Source: Alphaproteobacteria bacterium (GTDB lineage: Bacteria; Pseudomonadota; Alphaproteobacteria; Micropepsales; Micropepsaceae). Taken from it: 64,000 bases of DNA. The stretch lies in assembly GCA_019245415.1 (NCBI GenBank), contig JAFARO010000007.1, positions 124,001 through 188,000 of the forward strand, read 5' to 3'. The notes beneath the pieces were generated by a model. It saw nothing but the letters and a program-made list of their open reading frames with translations, did not search any database and was not told the origin of the DNA. Of this stretch, positions 1 to 7,953 are shown piece by piece (within the stretch, counting starts at the first letter, position 1; each line of letters opens with the position of its first letter). The translations under genes were made by a program, and so were the position numbers.

Positions 1-198
1 TCGTCGCCCAATGGCACCCAGCGGGACCGAACAGAATTACCGGCTCCAATCCAAGCCGACAGGCGCTTAGCGGAAGCCACAACGCCGCTCGCCCGGAAAA
101 CAGGGACCCGCACCTTTGAGCCTTATGAGCAGTGGCTTAGAAGTGCGACCGAGCTTGAGCGGACGGCCGGAGTCACGAAAACGACGCGCTGCGTTTAG
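1..198 (+). CDS. 3' end of an unknown protein (partial, 65 codons visible)
   Basis: Frame 1 is open from the window edge to a TAG stop at 196-198. The visible tail is polar and rich in Arg, Thr and Glu (ending ...GVTKTTRCV). I recognise no family. It reads toward the integrase gene and would belong to the integrated element. Open length alone is weak evidence in GC-rich DNA, so this could be chance. The 108 bases that follow, up to the integrase start, are distinctly more AT-rich than the rest of the window, as expected for a promoter region, but I can assign no -10/-35 pair. Confidence 0.3.
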   Translation, partial: SSPNGTQRDRTELPAPIQADRRLAEATTPLARKTGTRTFEPYEQWLRSATELERTAGVTKTTRCV

Positions 199-1880
199 GA
201 CCCACAACACGAGCAAATTATGCACCCGCACCTCGAGAATTTTCTTTGAATATCGAACTGGGTACCCCTAAAGTCTTTCGGCAAATATTCCGCAATTGGG
301 CATTTGATGAGATCGAGATCGGCAATTCGTCCAGGAACTGTCAACAAACACGTCGGCATCTGGATACGCGTTAGCACTGAAGACCAGGCTCAAGGAGACA
401 GCCCCGCGCACCATGAGGCTCGCGCCCGACTGTATGCTCAGGCGAAAGGTTGGGACGTGCGCGAAGTCTATAACCTCGCGGGCGTGAGCGGCAAATCCGT
501 TGCCGAGCATCCCGAAGCCCAGCGGATGCTCGGGGACATCACGTCGGGCCGTATCGGCGGGCTTATCTTTTCAAAGCTCGCGCGTCTGGCCCGCAACACC
601 CGCGAGCTCCTCGACTTCTCGGATATGTTTCAGGAGCATGGCGCCGATCTCGTATCGCTTGAAGAATCCATCGACACGAGTTCTCCCGCCGGGCGCATGT
701 TCTACACCATGATCGCCGCCCTCTCGCAGTGGGAGCGCGAGGAGATCGCCGCGCGGGTGAAAGCGTCCGTCCCGATCCGCGCGAAACTCGGCAAGCCGCT
801 CTCCGGCCAACTTCCGTTCGGGTACATGCGCAGGGACGGCAAGGTGGTCCCGAACCCGGACGAGGCACCTGTCAGGAAGCTCATGTACGAACTGTTCGCG
901 GAGACGCGGCGCAAGAAGGCCGTAGCGCGGCTCCTGAACGAGCGGGGGTACAAGTCGCCCGCCGGCAAGGCCTGGACCTACACGACCGTCAACCGGCTCC
1001 TGCGCGATCCTACGGCCAAGGGCCAGTACCGCCAGAACTACACCACCTCGGGCACGAAGCCCGGCTCCATCGAATACAAGCCCGAGAGCGAGTGGGTCGT
1101 GCACGAGGTCGAGCCCATCGTCTCAGTCGAGCTATGGGAAAGCTGCAACGCTATTCTGGAAGGCCAGCGGACGAGCCGTAAGGCTCCCGGCCGGTCGGCC
1201 CTCCACCTGTTCTCGGGCCTCACGTACTGCGCCGCCTGCGACCAAAAAATGTACGTCCCGTCGCGCCAGCCGTATGCGTACCGGTGCTGGAAGTGCGGCG
1301 TTCGCGTCCCGGCCGACGACCTCGAAACCATCTATCACGCCCAACTCAAGGGCTTCCTGTTCTCGGATGCTGACATCGCCGCCCAGATGGACGCCCTGGA
1401 CGGCGTGATCGCGGCCAAGGAGGACGAGGTACGGCACCTCGAACGCGAACGCGGGGCCGTCAAAAAGGAAATGGACAAGGCGTATCAGCTCTACCTCGCG
1501 GATGAGATTTCCGCGTCCGGGTTCGGAGAACGAAACCGGCCGCTCGAAGCCCGCCTTGCCAAGATCGACGAAGAACTCCCGGCCGCCCAAGCGGCCGTCG
1601 ACGTGCTGCGGATCAACCGGCTGTCCCGCGACCAGATCCTCACCGAAGCCCGGAGCCTTCACACCCGCTGGCCCGAGCTTCCGAGGGACCAGAAGCGCCA
1701 GATTGTGGAGACCATCACCGAGCGCATCACTATCGGGAGAGAGGACATAGACATCCTCCTCCACTACGTCCCGACAGTAGCCGTCGGGACGAACGGGCCG
1801 GACGGACAAGCCGTCCAGCCCGGAAAACCAAGGAAAAGCGCCTCCGGCGCAAATGCGCTCAACAAGGCAACGCGGGAATT
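1..1880. mobile_element. Right end of an integrated element (serine-integrase type)
   Basis: The stretch from the window edge to about 1880 holds the tail of an unknown gene and a large serine integrase whose 3' end abuts a broken host glycosyltransferase gene. Integrase genes usually sit at one end of such prophages or integrative elements, so the rest of the element and the other half of the broken gene should lie to the left of the window. The boundary at about 1870-1882 is inferred from where the glycosyltransferase stops matching its family. The left end and the element's size cannot be seen. Confidence 0.65.
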
Positions 1881-2070
1881 GGGCTTGGTGCGCGGTTCGC
1901 TCGGCGGCACCGCAAGAACGGCGATGGAGTGCGACGCCGCCGCGCGGCAGGCAGCGACGGTTTCGCCGTCGTCGGCTTCGGCGATCAGGATGATGTCGAG
2001 CTTGTCTTTGGGATATTGGAGGGCCGACAGCGCGCGCACGAGTCCGGGCACTATCGCCGCTTCGCGATAG
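307..2070 (+). CDS. Large serine recombinase / integrase
   Basis: Catalyses site-specific integration and excision of the element through a 5'-phosphoserine intermediate. The resolvase catalytic domain spans about residues 14-155, with the nucleophile Ser23 in RVSTEDQ. A recombinase domain follows (about 155-260, GQLPFGYMRRDGK). A zinc ribbon has Cys308/Cys311 and Cys327/Cys330, then a coiled-coil arm (about 355-430). The ATG at 307 is preferred over the TTG just before it; GGG lies about 8 bases upstream. The family core ends near residue 500. The last about 60 codons read across the attachment junction into the antisense of the host glycosyltransferase, so the C-terminus is probably created by integration and would differ in the excised form. 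Confidence 0.9.
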   Translation: MRSRSAIRPGTVNKHVGIWIRVSTEDQAQGDSPAHHEARARLYAQAKGWDVREVYNLAGVSGKSVAEHPEAQRMLGDITSGRIGGLIFSKLARLARNTRELLDFSDMFQEHGADLVSLEESIDTSSPAGRMFYTMIAALSQWEREEIAARVKASVPIRAKLGKPLSGQLPFGYMRRDGKVVPNPDEAPVRKLMYELFAETRRKKAVARLLNERGYKSPAGKAWTYTTVNRLLRDPTAKGQYRQNYTTSGTKPGSIEYKPESEWVVHEVEPIVSVELWESCNAILEGQRTSRKAPGRSALHLFSGLTYCAACDQKMYVPSRQPYAYRCWKCGVRVPADDLETIYHAQLKGFLFSDADIAAQMDALDGVIAAKEDEVRHLERERGAVKKEMDKAYQLYLADEISASGFGERNRPLEARLAKIDEELPAAQAAVDVLRINRLSRDQILTEARSLHTRWPELPRDQKRQIVETITERITIGREDIDILLHYVPTVAVGTNGPDGQAVQPGKPRKSASGANALNKATRELGLVRGSLGGTARTAMECDAAARQAATVSPSSASAIRMMSSLSLGYWRADSARTSPGTIAASR

Positions 2071-2498
2071 AGCGGCACCAGCACGCTGTAGGCCGGCAGC
2101 TCTTCCTCCGCGATCTCGAAGGTGACGGGTTTGCTGCGCGCGCCGATGAGCGCCAGCACGGCCCGGAACAAGACCGCCGCGAGGAAGAGAGCCGAGAGCG
2201 AACGCACGACGGCGTCGAAACTGGCGAAGGGCGCGTGCGCGAAGATCGCCGAAGCTGCGAGCGCCAATCCCGTCGACACGCAGGCCTGCACCGGCGTCAC
2301 CACGCGCCGCGCCGAGAGCAGGGGCTGGCTGCGGTCGAGGCCGTAGACCGCCGCTTCGCTGAGCGCGGGCTCCAGGTGCGCGACCGCCGCCGCCATGTGC
2401 GCACTGCGCGGGGAGACGCCCCACGGATCCGCGCGCAGGTTGCCGCCGTCCCGCGTCCCGTCCGGACACGGCTCTGCCGTTTTGGGGAAGGAGGTCAC
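1764..2498 (-). pseudogene. Family-2 glycosyltransferase, N-terminal fragment cut by the element
   Basis: The reading frame encodes an N-terminal region with two hydrophobic segments (about residues 55-75 and 88-108). The start of a GT2 domain follows: YSVLVPLYRE, KLDIILIAEADDGET and the conserved SEPRTKP. It resembles processive, membrane-bound GT2 enzymes of the cellulose-synthase/XagB type, which continue for several hundred residues with DxD, Q/RxxRW and more membrane helices. All of that is missing. The frame leaves family sequence at about 1880 and runs 38 codons into element DNA to a chance stop. The start is GTG at 2498 with AGGG seven bases upstream; an ATG at 2396 is the alternative. 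As it stands the gene should be non-functional. Confidence 0.8.
1868..1886. other. Probable attachment-site junction (attL or attR)
   Basis: On the minus strand the glycosyltransferase reads ...SEPRTKP and then departs from the family pattern, which continues PRTKPKALNYAL. The break falls about at 1878-1882, inside AATTGGGCTTGG. The crossover core cannot be fixed without the other junction or an empty site. Confidence 0.45.
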
Positions 2499-2661
2499 CC
2501 TGCCCTGGTCGCAAGAGGATCGATGGTGGGGAGGCCACTGGGTTCAGGCCGGCGCGTCCCCACGCCCCGGCGCCGTCACCGACGCAGCCAATGCGCGAAT
2601 GTCGCGCCTCACACGGCCTGGGAGAACTAAAGGAGGATCAATCGAAGCGGGCAATAAATTT

Positions 2662-2683
2662 AAGGTTGCAATAGCTCAACCTT
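2662..2683 (-). terminator. Hairpin at the end of the monooxygenase operon
   Basis: AAGGTTG and CAACCTT are separated by 8 bases and followed on the minus strand by AAATTTATT. The hairpin overlaps the stop codon of the flavin monooxygenase gene. The T-tract is weak, so termination is plausible rather than certain. Confidence 0.4.
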
Positions 2684-3968
2684 TACGATTGGCCAGCGGG
2701 TCCGAAAGGGGAACAGCGCCCGCCTCGGCGAAGCGGCGCGCGGATTCCTCCGCTTTGGGATCGGGCGCCGCTTGCGCGATCTGGCGTCCCAGAGCGACGA
2801 CGTTGGGGATCTCGTCGTCGGCAAGCGCGCGCATCTTTTCCTTGCGGGCAAAGGCCTGTTCGATGAATGGCGCCAGTTCGGCCGCCTTCCTCGCCTGGCG
2901 CTCCGCTTCCTTCTCCTTGAACTCGCCCATGATGTCGCGGCCGAACAGCTCCAGCGCCTCGCAGATGTGCTCGTGCCTGTTGCGTCCGCCCTGCTGGATG
3001 AAGGCGACCTGGTCGACGCCGGCCTGAGCGAAATTGCGCAAATGCGCGCGCATCTCGTCCGGCGTGCCCATGCCGGCGGTGCCGGGATTGGCGGGCAGAT
3101 GATCCCGCGCCGCTTCGAAGTTCTTCCAGATGTCGGTACGGCCCGGCTTGTGCTCACCGAAGATGTAGTGATGACCGAGCGCGTAGCCGAAGAAGCGGAA
3201 ACCGTCGAGCCCGCGCTTCAGCGCCTCGTCGTGGTCCTTGTGCACCGAGAAGCCGGTGACCATCGCGATGTTGGCGTTCACCGCATGGCCGATCGGGACG
3301 CATTCCTCTTTCAGGATGCGGTAGTAGTCGTCGACCCAGTGCTTGGCTTCCGCGGTGTCGACGAAGGCGAAGGTGAGCGCACCGATGCCCAGCCGCGCGG
3401 CGAGCTTGATGGTCTCGCGGTTGGAGCAGGCGACCCAGACCGGCGGATGCGGCTTCTGAACCGGCTTGGGCACCACATTGCGGCATGGCATCTCGAAATA
3501 CTGGCCTTTGAACCCGGGATAGGGATTCATCACCATCATGTTGAGGCATTGCTCGACGCTCTCGCGCCACATCTCGCGCTTCTTCTCGACCGGCACGCGA
3601 TAGCCGCCGAGCTCGAGCAGCGCGGAGGACTCGCCGGTGCCGAACTCGACGCGGCCGTTGGAGACCAGATCCAGCGTGGCGATGCGCTCGGCGACGCGCG
3701 CGGGGTGATTATAGCCCGGCGGCATCAGCACGATGCCATGGCCGAGGCGGATATGCTTCGTGCGCTGCGAACACGCCGCCAGGAATACTTCCGGCGCCGA
3801 GGAATGCGAATACTCCTCGAGGAAATGGTGCTCGACTTCCCAGGCGTGATCGATGCCGAGCCGGTCGGCGAGCTCGACCTGGTCGAGCGCGTCCTGGAAC
3901 AGCTTGAGCTCGTCGCCCTCGTTCCAGGGCCTGGGCAATTGATGCTCGTAGAAGATGCCGAATTTCAT
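2676..3968 (-). CDS. LLM-class flavin-dependent oxidoreductase (luciferase-like)
   Basis: A 430-residue luciferase-like monooxygenase that should use reduced FMN/F420-type flavin to oxidise an unknown organic substrate. The N-terminus MKFGIFYEHQLPRPW is typical of the bacterial LLM fold, as are the downstream EVEHHF, RLGHGIVLMPPGYNHP, RVEFGTGES and the PVWVACSN strand. The last about 70 residues form a charged helical tail rich in Ala, Glu and Lys. It is the third gene of a coupled operon: its ATG overlaps the SDR stop by 4 bases (ATGA at 3965-3968). The substrate cannot be read from sequence. Family assignment is firm. Confidence 0.88.
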   Translation of the reverse strand: MKFGIFYEHQLPRPWNEGDELKLFQDALDQVELADRLGIDHAWEVEHHFLEEYSHSSAPEVFLAACSQRTKHIRLGHGIVLMPPGYNHPARVAERIATLDLVSNGRVEFGTGESSALLELGGYRVPVEKKREMWRESVEQCLNMMVMNPYPGFKGQYFEMPCRNVVPKPVQKPHPPVWVACSNRETIKLAARLGIGALTFAFVDTAEAKHWVDDYYRILKEECVPIGHAVNANIAMVTGFSVHKDHDEALKRGLDGFRFFGYALGHHYIFGEHKPGRTDIWKNFEAARDHLPANPGTAGMGTPDEMRAHLRNFAQAGVDQVAFIQQGGRNRHEHICEALELFGRDIMGEFKEKEAERQARKAAELAPFIEQAFARKEKMRALADDEIPNVVALGRQIAQAAPDPKAEESARRFAEAGAVPLSDPLANRKG

Positions 3969-4864
3969 TTCGCGGCTTCTTTCGGCGTCAGCATGGTCAC
4001 CGGGTTGTGGTCGCGCACGCTTGCCAGCGCCGGCGAATTGGCCGCCGCGTCGAAGGCCGCCAGGATCATCTGGAACCGCGCCTCGGCGAACGGCTTCATC
4101 GCCGGATGGGTGAAGATGTAGAGCTCGTTGTTCCTTACCGCTTCGAGCACGCGGTTGCCGACGATGTCGGGATCGATGCCGGAAAGCACGTTCTGCGCGG
4201 CTTCCTCGCGCGTTGCGCCGACACCGGGATCGACGTCGGCGACGCCGCCGTATTTGTCCTGGCGGGCGCGGCCGCTCTCATGGATGCGCGTGCGCACGAA
4301 GCCCGGACACAGCACCGAGACGCCGATGCCGAGCGGCGCCAATTGCCCCGCCCAGCCCTCGCTCAAGGCGACGACAGCGTATTTGGTGGCGCAATAGGGC
4401 TCGAGCCCCGGCGGCGAGATCATGCCCGCCATCGAGGCGGTGTTGACGATGTGGCCGCCTTCGCCATGGCTCTTGATCAGCGGCACGAAAGTCTCGGCGC
4501 CGTAGACGACGCCTTTGAGATTGACGTCGACGATCCAGTCCCAGTCGCGCTCGCGCACCGTGCCGAACGGCCCGCCGGCCGCGACGCCGGCATTGTTGCA
4601 GACAATATGGACCTTGCCGTAGGCCGCGACCGCTTCAAGCGCCGCGGTGCGCACGCTGGCGCGATCAGCAACATCGCAAACGACGGGTGTCGATTTCACC
4701 TGTTCGGACGCGAGTTGCTCCGCCGCCGCCTGTGCCGCCTTGTGGTCGATATCGGCGAGCACGACGTTCATCCCCGCCTTGCCGAAGGCGCGCGCCATGG
4801 AAAGCCCGATGCCCGAGCCGCCGCCGGTGATGAACGCGGTCTTGCCCCGCAGATCCTGCATCAT
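3965..4864 (-). CDS. Short-chain dehydrogenase/reductase
   Basis: A 299-residue SDR with a Rossmann fold for NAD(P)H. The cofactor motif TGGGSGIG is at residues 13-20. NNAG follows, then the catalytic Tyr157/Lys161 pair (YCATK). ADIDH after beta-2 suggests NAD(H) preference. The start is the double ATG at 4859-4864, which overlaps the stop of the upstream gene (ATGA). The C-terminal stretch of about 40 residues is longer than in minimal SDRs. It sits between a ferritin-like protein and a flavin monooxygenase, which suggests a short oxidative pathway in which it converts an alcohol or ketone intermediate. Substrate unknown. Confidence 0.9.
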   Translation of the reverse strand: MMQDLRGKTAFITGGGSGIGLSMARAFGKAGMNVVLADIDHKAAQAAAEQLASEQVKSTPVVCDVADRASVRTAALEAVAAYGKVHIVCNNAGVAAGGPFGTVRERDWDWIVDVNLKGVVYGAETFVPLIKSHGEGGHIVNTASMAGMISPPGLEPYCATKYAVVALSEGWAGQLAPLGIGVSVLCPGFVRTRIHESGRARQDKYGGVADVDPGVGATREEAAQNVLSGIDPDIVGNRVLEAVRNNELYIFTHPAMKPFAEARFQMILAAFDAAANSPALASVRDHNPVTMLTPKEAAK

Positions 4865-5883
4865 GCTGCTTCCTTCTGGCTGAGATCGTGAAAACGGCGG
4901 ACCAGCGCCTCGCCGTCGGGACGCGCCCGCAGCATCGCGTCGAACTCGCGCGCCGCGCGCGCACACTCGAAATCGGCATTGGCGACCGCGTGCCAATGCA
5001 CCATGCCACGCCACACCGGATCGATGAACTCCGCGCCTTTGATCTTCCCGCCGTTCGCGCCCCGCCAGACGAAGCCGCGCATCTCCGAGATCGCGACCGT
5101 GAGATAGCCGACATGCGGTGCCTCGTCCTGGCGGATGCGGTCCACCAGATCGGCCGCGTGCAGCGCCACCGCGCGCCGGTCGGCGAAGTTCTGCGGCGCG
5201 CGCATCACATCGGTGCAGAAATTGAAGAAGCGCTCGGCGCGCACCTCGATCATCAGCACGTTCATGAGCAGCAGGATCCAGCGTTCGTGTTCGGGCGCGA
5301 GCTGCGGCATCAGACGGCCGGTCTCCGGCCGCGCCAGCGACTCCGGCACCTGCGCGTGGGGATAGGCATGCTTGCCGAACAGCATGTCGCGCACCGCAAA
5401 CCACATCGCATCGTGACCGCCCAGCACCCCGTCGCCGCCCTCGTCCAGCCCGTGCGCGCGCACCAGGCCCTTGTTGAGATGGCCGACGGCGGTCGCGGAA
5501 ATGTCGTCGTCGATCGCGGATTGAAAATCCGGCGCTTCGGCCTCGGCCAGCATGCGCCCGCGCGCCTCGACCACGCCGGTGACGCTCAAGGAATTCCACA
5601 AGGTCTCGCCGAAGCCCTGCGCCAGAAGAAAGCTCTGCTGCGCGACGTTGGGGAACGAGCCGCGTGCCAACAGCGTGCGCGAGCCGTCCACGATATCGTG
5701 GCCCCTGGCTTTAAGCGCCTGCTCCCAGGCGCGGATCGCCGGCCAGCGGTTCAGGGTGCGCGGCGAGACATAGCGGCCCTCGCCGTCGAACCCGCCATGC
5801 AGCCGATAGCCCGCTTCCAGATGGGGCTTGGCATAGAGATGGTCGGCCAGGATTTCGTCGCGGGTCCAGACGAGCTTGGTCAT
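4861..5883 (-). CDS. Ferritin-like-fold protein, possible di-iron enzyme (unknown function)
   Basis: A 340-residue soluble protein I cannot assign to a named family. The region from about 195 to 285 is strongly helical and contains IEVRAERFFNF and a DEAPH element (ExxH). This is the arrangement used for metal ligands in ferritin-like di-iron proteins. Only one clear ExxH is visible, so metal binding is inference. It is the first gene of the operon with the SDR and the luciferase-like monooxygenase, coupled by an ATGA overlap at 4861-4864, so it probably works on the same substrate. The gap upstream (5884-6097) holds a dispersed palindromic repeat. Confidence 0.6.
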   Translation of the reverse strand: MTKLVWTRDEILADHLYAKPHLEAGYRLHGGFDGEGRYVSPRTLNRWPAIRAWEQALKARGHDIVDGSRTLLARGSFPNVAQQSFLLAQGFGETLWNSLSVTGVVEARGRMLAEAEAPDFQSAIDDDISATAVGHLNKGLVRAHGLDEGGDGVLGGHDAMWFAVRDMLFGKHAYPHAQVPESLARPETGRLMPQLAPEHERWILLLMNVLMIEVRAERFFNFCTDVMRAPQNFADRRAVALHAADLVDRIRQDEAPHVGYLTVAISEMRGFVWRGANGGKIKGAEFIDPVWRGMVHWHAVANADFECARAAREFDAMLRARPDGEALVRRFHDLSQKEAA

Positions 5884-5980
5884 GCGATCCTCCGGCCCGC
5901 GGGCCCCGTTGGCGCTGATAATTTGTCAGGGGGAAGCGGTTTGTCAACCGAAGGGGAGCCGGTGGTCAACAACCAAAAAA

Positions 5981-6059
5981 CGTCATCGCCCGCTTTATGC
6001 GGGCGACCCAATTTTCTGTGGTTCAAAAATGGGTCGCCCGGACAAGCCGGGCGATGACG
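5981..6059. repeat. Dispersed palindromic repeat, family A
   Basis: CGTCATCGCCCG at the left end is mirrored by CGGGCGATGACG at the right end, each arm with its own small CGCCCG/CGGGCG hairpin, and with TCGTG-free GGGCGACCCA/TGGGTCGCCC inner arms. A second copy lies at 11183-11259 in opposite orientation. It resembles a REP/BIME element. Confidence 0.75.
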
Positions 6060-6097
6060 ATCTTTTTTTGACAAATAGATATAGCGCGTGCTCCCGC

Positions 6098-6718
6098 TTA
6101 CCGCCTGAGCGCGCGAACCAGGAAGCGGGTGAGGTTGTCGACCAGATCCTGGCGTTTGCGCCCCGAGCGGTAGCCTTCGAGGCCGGTCTGGTGGATGGCG
6201 CCCAGGATGGCCTGGCCGACGATGTCGGCATCGTAGTCGGCCCACGCGCTGCCGTCGGCGATGTGGCGGCGTACCTGCTCGGCCCATTCGCGGCCCCAGC
6301 GCACCAGCAGCGGCACCGCCTGCACGCCCTCGGCGTCGATCACGGCCTCGTCGGTCATCGCGGCGCCGAGCACGCCGGGATGGGTTTCCGAATAGTCGTA
6401 GATCGCGTTCAGGCTGGCGGCGATGGTGCGTTCGAGAGAGCCGTCGCTCGCGGAGACCCGCGCCTCGACATAGTGCTGCAGCTCGAGCCGCGCATCCTCG
6501 ACGAAGGCGAGGAAACAGGCGCGCTTGTCGTCGTAATGCAGATAGAACGTGCCGTGGCCGAGACCCGCCTCGCGCGCGATGTCCTGGGGCCGGGTGGCAT
6601 GATAGCCGCGCTCGACAAACAGCTTGCGCGCCGCCTTCTTGAGCTTGCCGAGGCTTTCGGGGCGGCGGCGCCCCGGACGCGCGGCGTCCTCCCCCGTCTT
6701 CATTGCGGCTTGAACCAT
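6098..6718 (-). CDS. TetR/AcrR family transcriptional regulator
   Basis: A 206-residue regulator. The N-terminal helix-turn-helix is at about residues 20-65 (ARKLFVERGYHATR...IAREAGLGHGTFYLHYDDK), the classic TetR signature. An all-helical ligand-binding region follows. The start at 6718 is chosen because GGGGGAG lies about 9 bases upstream; the longer frame has no support. It is divergent from the TPR gene at 6804 and in the same orientation as the oxidoreductase operon downstream, either of which it may control. The inducer is unknown. Confidence 0.85.
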   Translation of the reverse strand: MVQAAMKTGEDAARPGRRRPESLGKLKKAARKLFVERGYHATRPQDIAREAGLGHGTFYLHYDDKRACFLAFVEDARLELQHYVEARVSASDGSLERTIAASLNAIYDYSETHPGVLGAAMTDEAVIDAEGVQAVPLLVRWGREWAEQVRRHIADGSAWADYDADIVGQAILGAIHQTGLEGYRSGRKRQDLVDNLTRFLVRALRR

Positions 6719-6803
6719 GACGGGAGTCTCCCCCGCCCGTCCGCCTACTGTCAAACCACCTGTGTCGGCTATCATGCCGCTGGCAGCCGGGAAGGACACG
6801 AAG

Positions 6804-7301
6804 ATGCGCGCAGGCGTTTTTGGAATTGCTTTTGTTGCAGCGCTGATGGCGGGCGCACCCGGAGCGTGGGCGATGGCGACCAGCGGCAGGCCTGTAGCGG
6901 CCGCTCCTACCGACGATGCCGCCATCGCCCGACAGCTGATCCAGCACCAGGAATTCGCGGCCGCAATCCCGCATCTGGACGCGGCGCTCAAGCTGCATCC
7001 CGCCGACGCCGATATCCTGAACGATCTGGGCTATGCGCACCGCATGGTGAGCGCGGGCGAGGCGGGCGCCGACCGCGAGCGCGATTTCGCCCTTTCGCTC
7101 GACTTCTATAACCGCGCGCTCGCTCTCGATCCCAAGCACCGCGGCGTGCACGAATATCTCGGCGAGTTGTATCTGCAGATGGGCAAGCCCGACGCGGCCC
7201 AGCATGAGCTCGACGTGCTGGCGACCCTGTGTCCCGAAGGCTGCGTCGAGCGCGAGACGCTGGCCAAGTCCATCGCCGCGCACGCGCCCGGGGGCTGGTA
7301 G
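6804..7301 (+). CDS. Exported TPR-repeat protein (copy 1)
   Basis: A 165-residue protein with a signal peptide of about 23 residues (MRAGVFGIAFVAALMAGAPG, cleavage near AWA). Two to three tetratricopeptide-like helix pairs follow (FAAAIPHLDAALKLHPADAD, FYNRALALDPKHRGVHEYLG). It ends with a CPEGC motif that may form a disulfide. The ATG at 6804 follows GGAAGG. TPR folds act in protein-protein contacts, here in the periplasm. The next gene is a paralogue with the same plan and the same Cys motif, so the two probably act together or arose by tandem duplication. No specific function can be assigned. Confidence 0.75.
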   Translation: MRAGVFGIAFVAALMAGAPGAWAMATSGRPVAAAPTDDAAIARQLIQHQEFAAAIPHLDAALKLHPADADILNDLGYAHRMVSAGEAGADRERDFALSLDFYNRALALDPKHRGVHEYLGELYLQMGKPDAAQHELDVLATLCPEGCVERETLAKSIAAHAPGGW

Positions 7302-7360
7302 TCAAGGCGCGCGGGCACCTTATCCGCGACGCAGCGTTCTGGATGGCGGAGGGTACCGCC

Positions 7361-7867
7361 ATGATCCGCAAGCTTCTCCTCACCGCGCTTTCGATCGCTG
7401 CCGCGACGCCGGCCGCCGCCATGACCGGCTACAGCCCGGCCGACGAAACCCGCGCCGCGCTCGAATTCCGCATCGGCGCCGACCTCGTGCAGCACCGCCG
7501 CTACGACGAAGCGGTGCCGCATCTCGACCGCGCGCTCGACCAGTGGCCGGACGACGTGCACGTGCTCGACTATCTGGCGGCCGCGCATCGCGCCATCGGC
7601 GAGCGCTATGACGGCAACACGCGCAAGACCGAGCTCAAGCTCGCCGCCACCTATTATCGCCGCATCCTGGTGGAAGATCTGAACGGGCGGAATTTCCTCG
7701 ATTACATGGGCGAATACTATCTGAGCCTCGACGACCCAGCCGCCGCGCGCACCGAACTCGACGCGCTGACCAGGGAATGCGCCGAAGGCTGCCCCGAACA
7801 GGCCCGCCTCGCCGCGGCGCTTGCCGCCTATGTGCCGCCGAAGCCCGCGCCGCTCCCCGCGCCTTGA
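7361..7867 (+). CDS. Exported TPR-repeat protein (copy 2)
   Basis: A 168-residue paralogue of the preceding gene. It has a signal peptide (MIRKLLLTALSIAAATPAAA), TPR-like helix pairs (YDEAVPHLDRALDQWPDDVH, YYRRILVEDLNGRNFLDYMG) and a C-terminal ELDALTRECAEGCPEQ that matches ELDVLATLCPEGC of copy 1. The ATG at 7361 has GGAGGG upstream; longer frames lack a signal peptide. The two genes are 59 bases apart and probably co-transcribed. The Pro/Ala-rich tail is specific to this copy. Function unknown beyond a likely periplasmic scaffold role. Confidence 0.75.
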   Translation: MIRKLLLTALSIAAATPAAAMTGYSPADETRAALEFRIGADLVQHRRYDEAVPHLDRALDQWPDDVHVLDYLAAAHRAIGERYDGNTRKTELKLAATYYRRILVEDLNGRNFLDYMGEYYLSLDDPAAARTELDALTRECAEGCPEQARLAAALAAYVPPKPAPLPAP

Positions 7868-7953
7868 CGCTGGGTGAGGGTTTCATCGCGCGCTGGCCTT
7901 GATACGGCCGACGCTTTAGGATCGGCATCAGCCGCCAAGCGAAGGAATCCGCC

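Noticed and set aside
294..301. AATTGGGC upstream of the integrase, identical to eight bases at the right junction
   Set aside because: Considered as a duplicated attachment core, but it lies inside the element next to the integrase start, is only eight bases, and may be chance.
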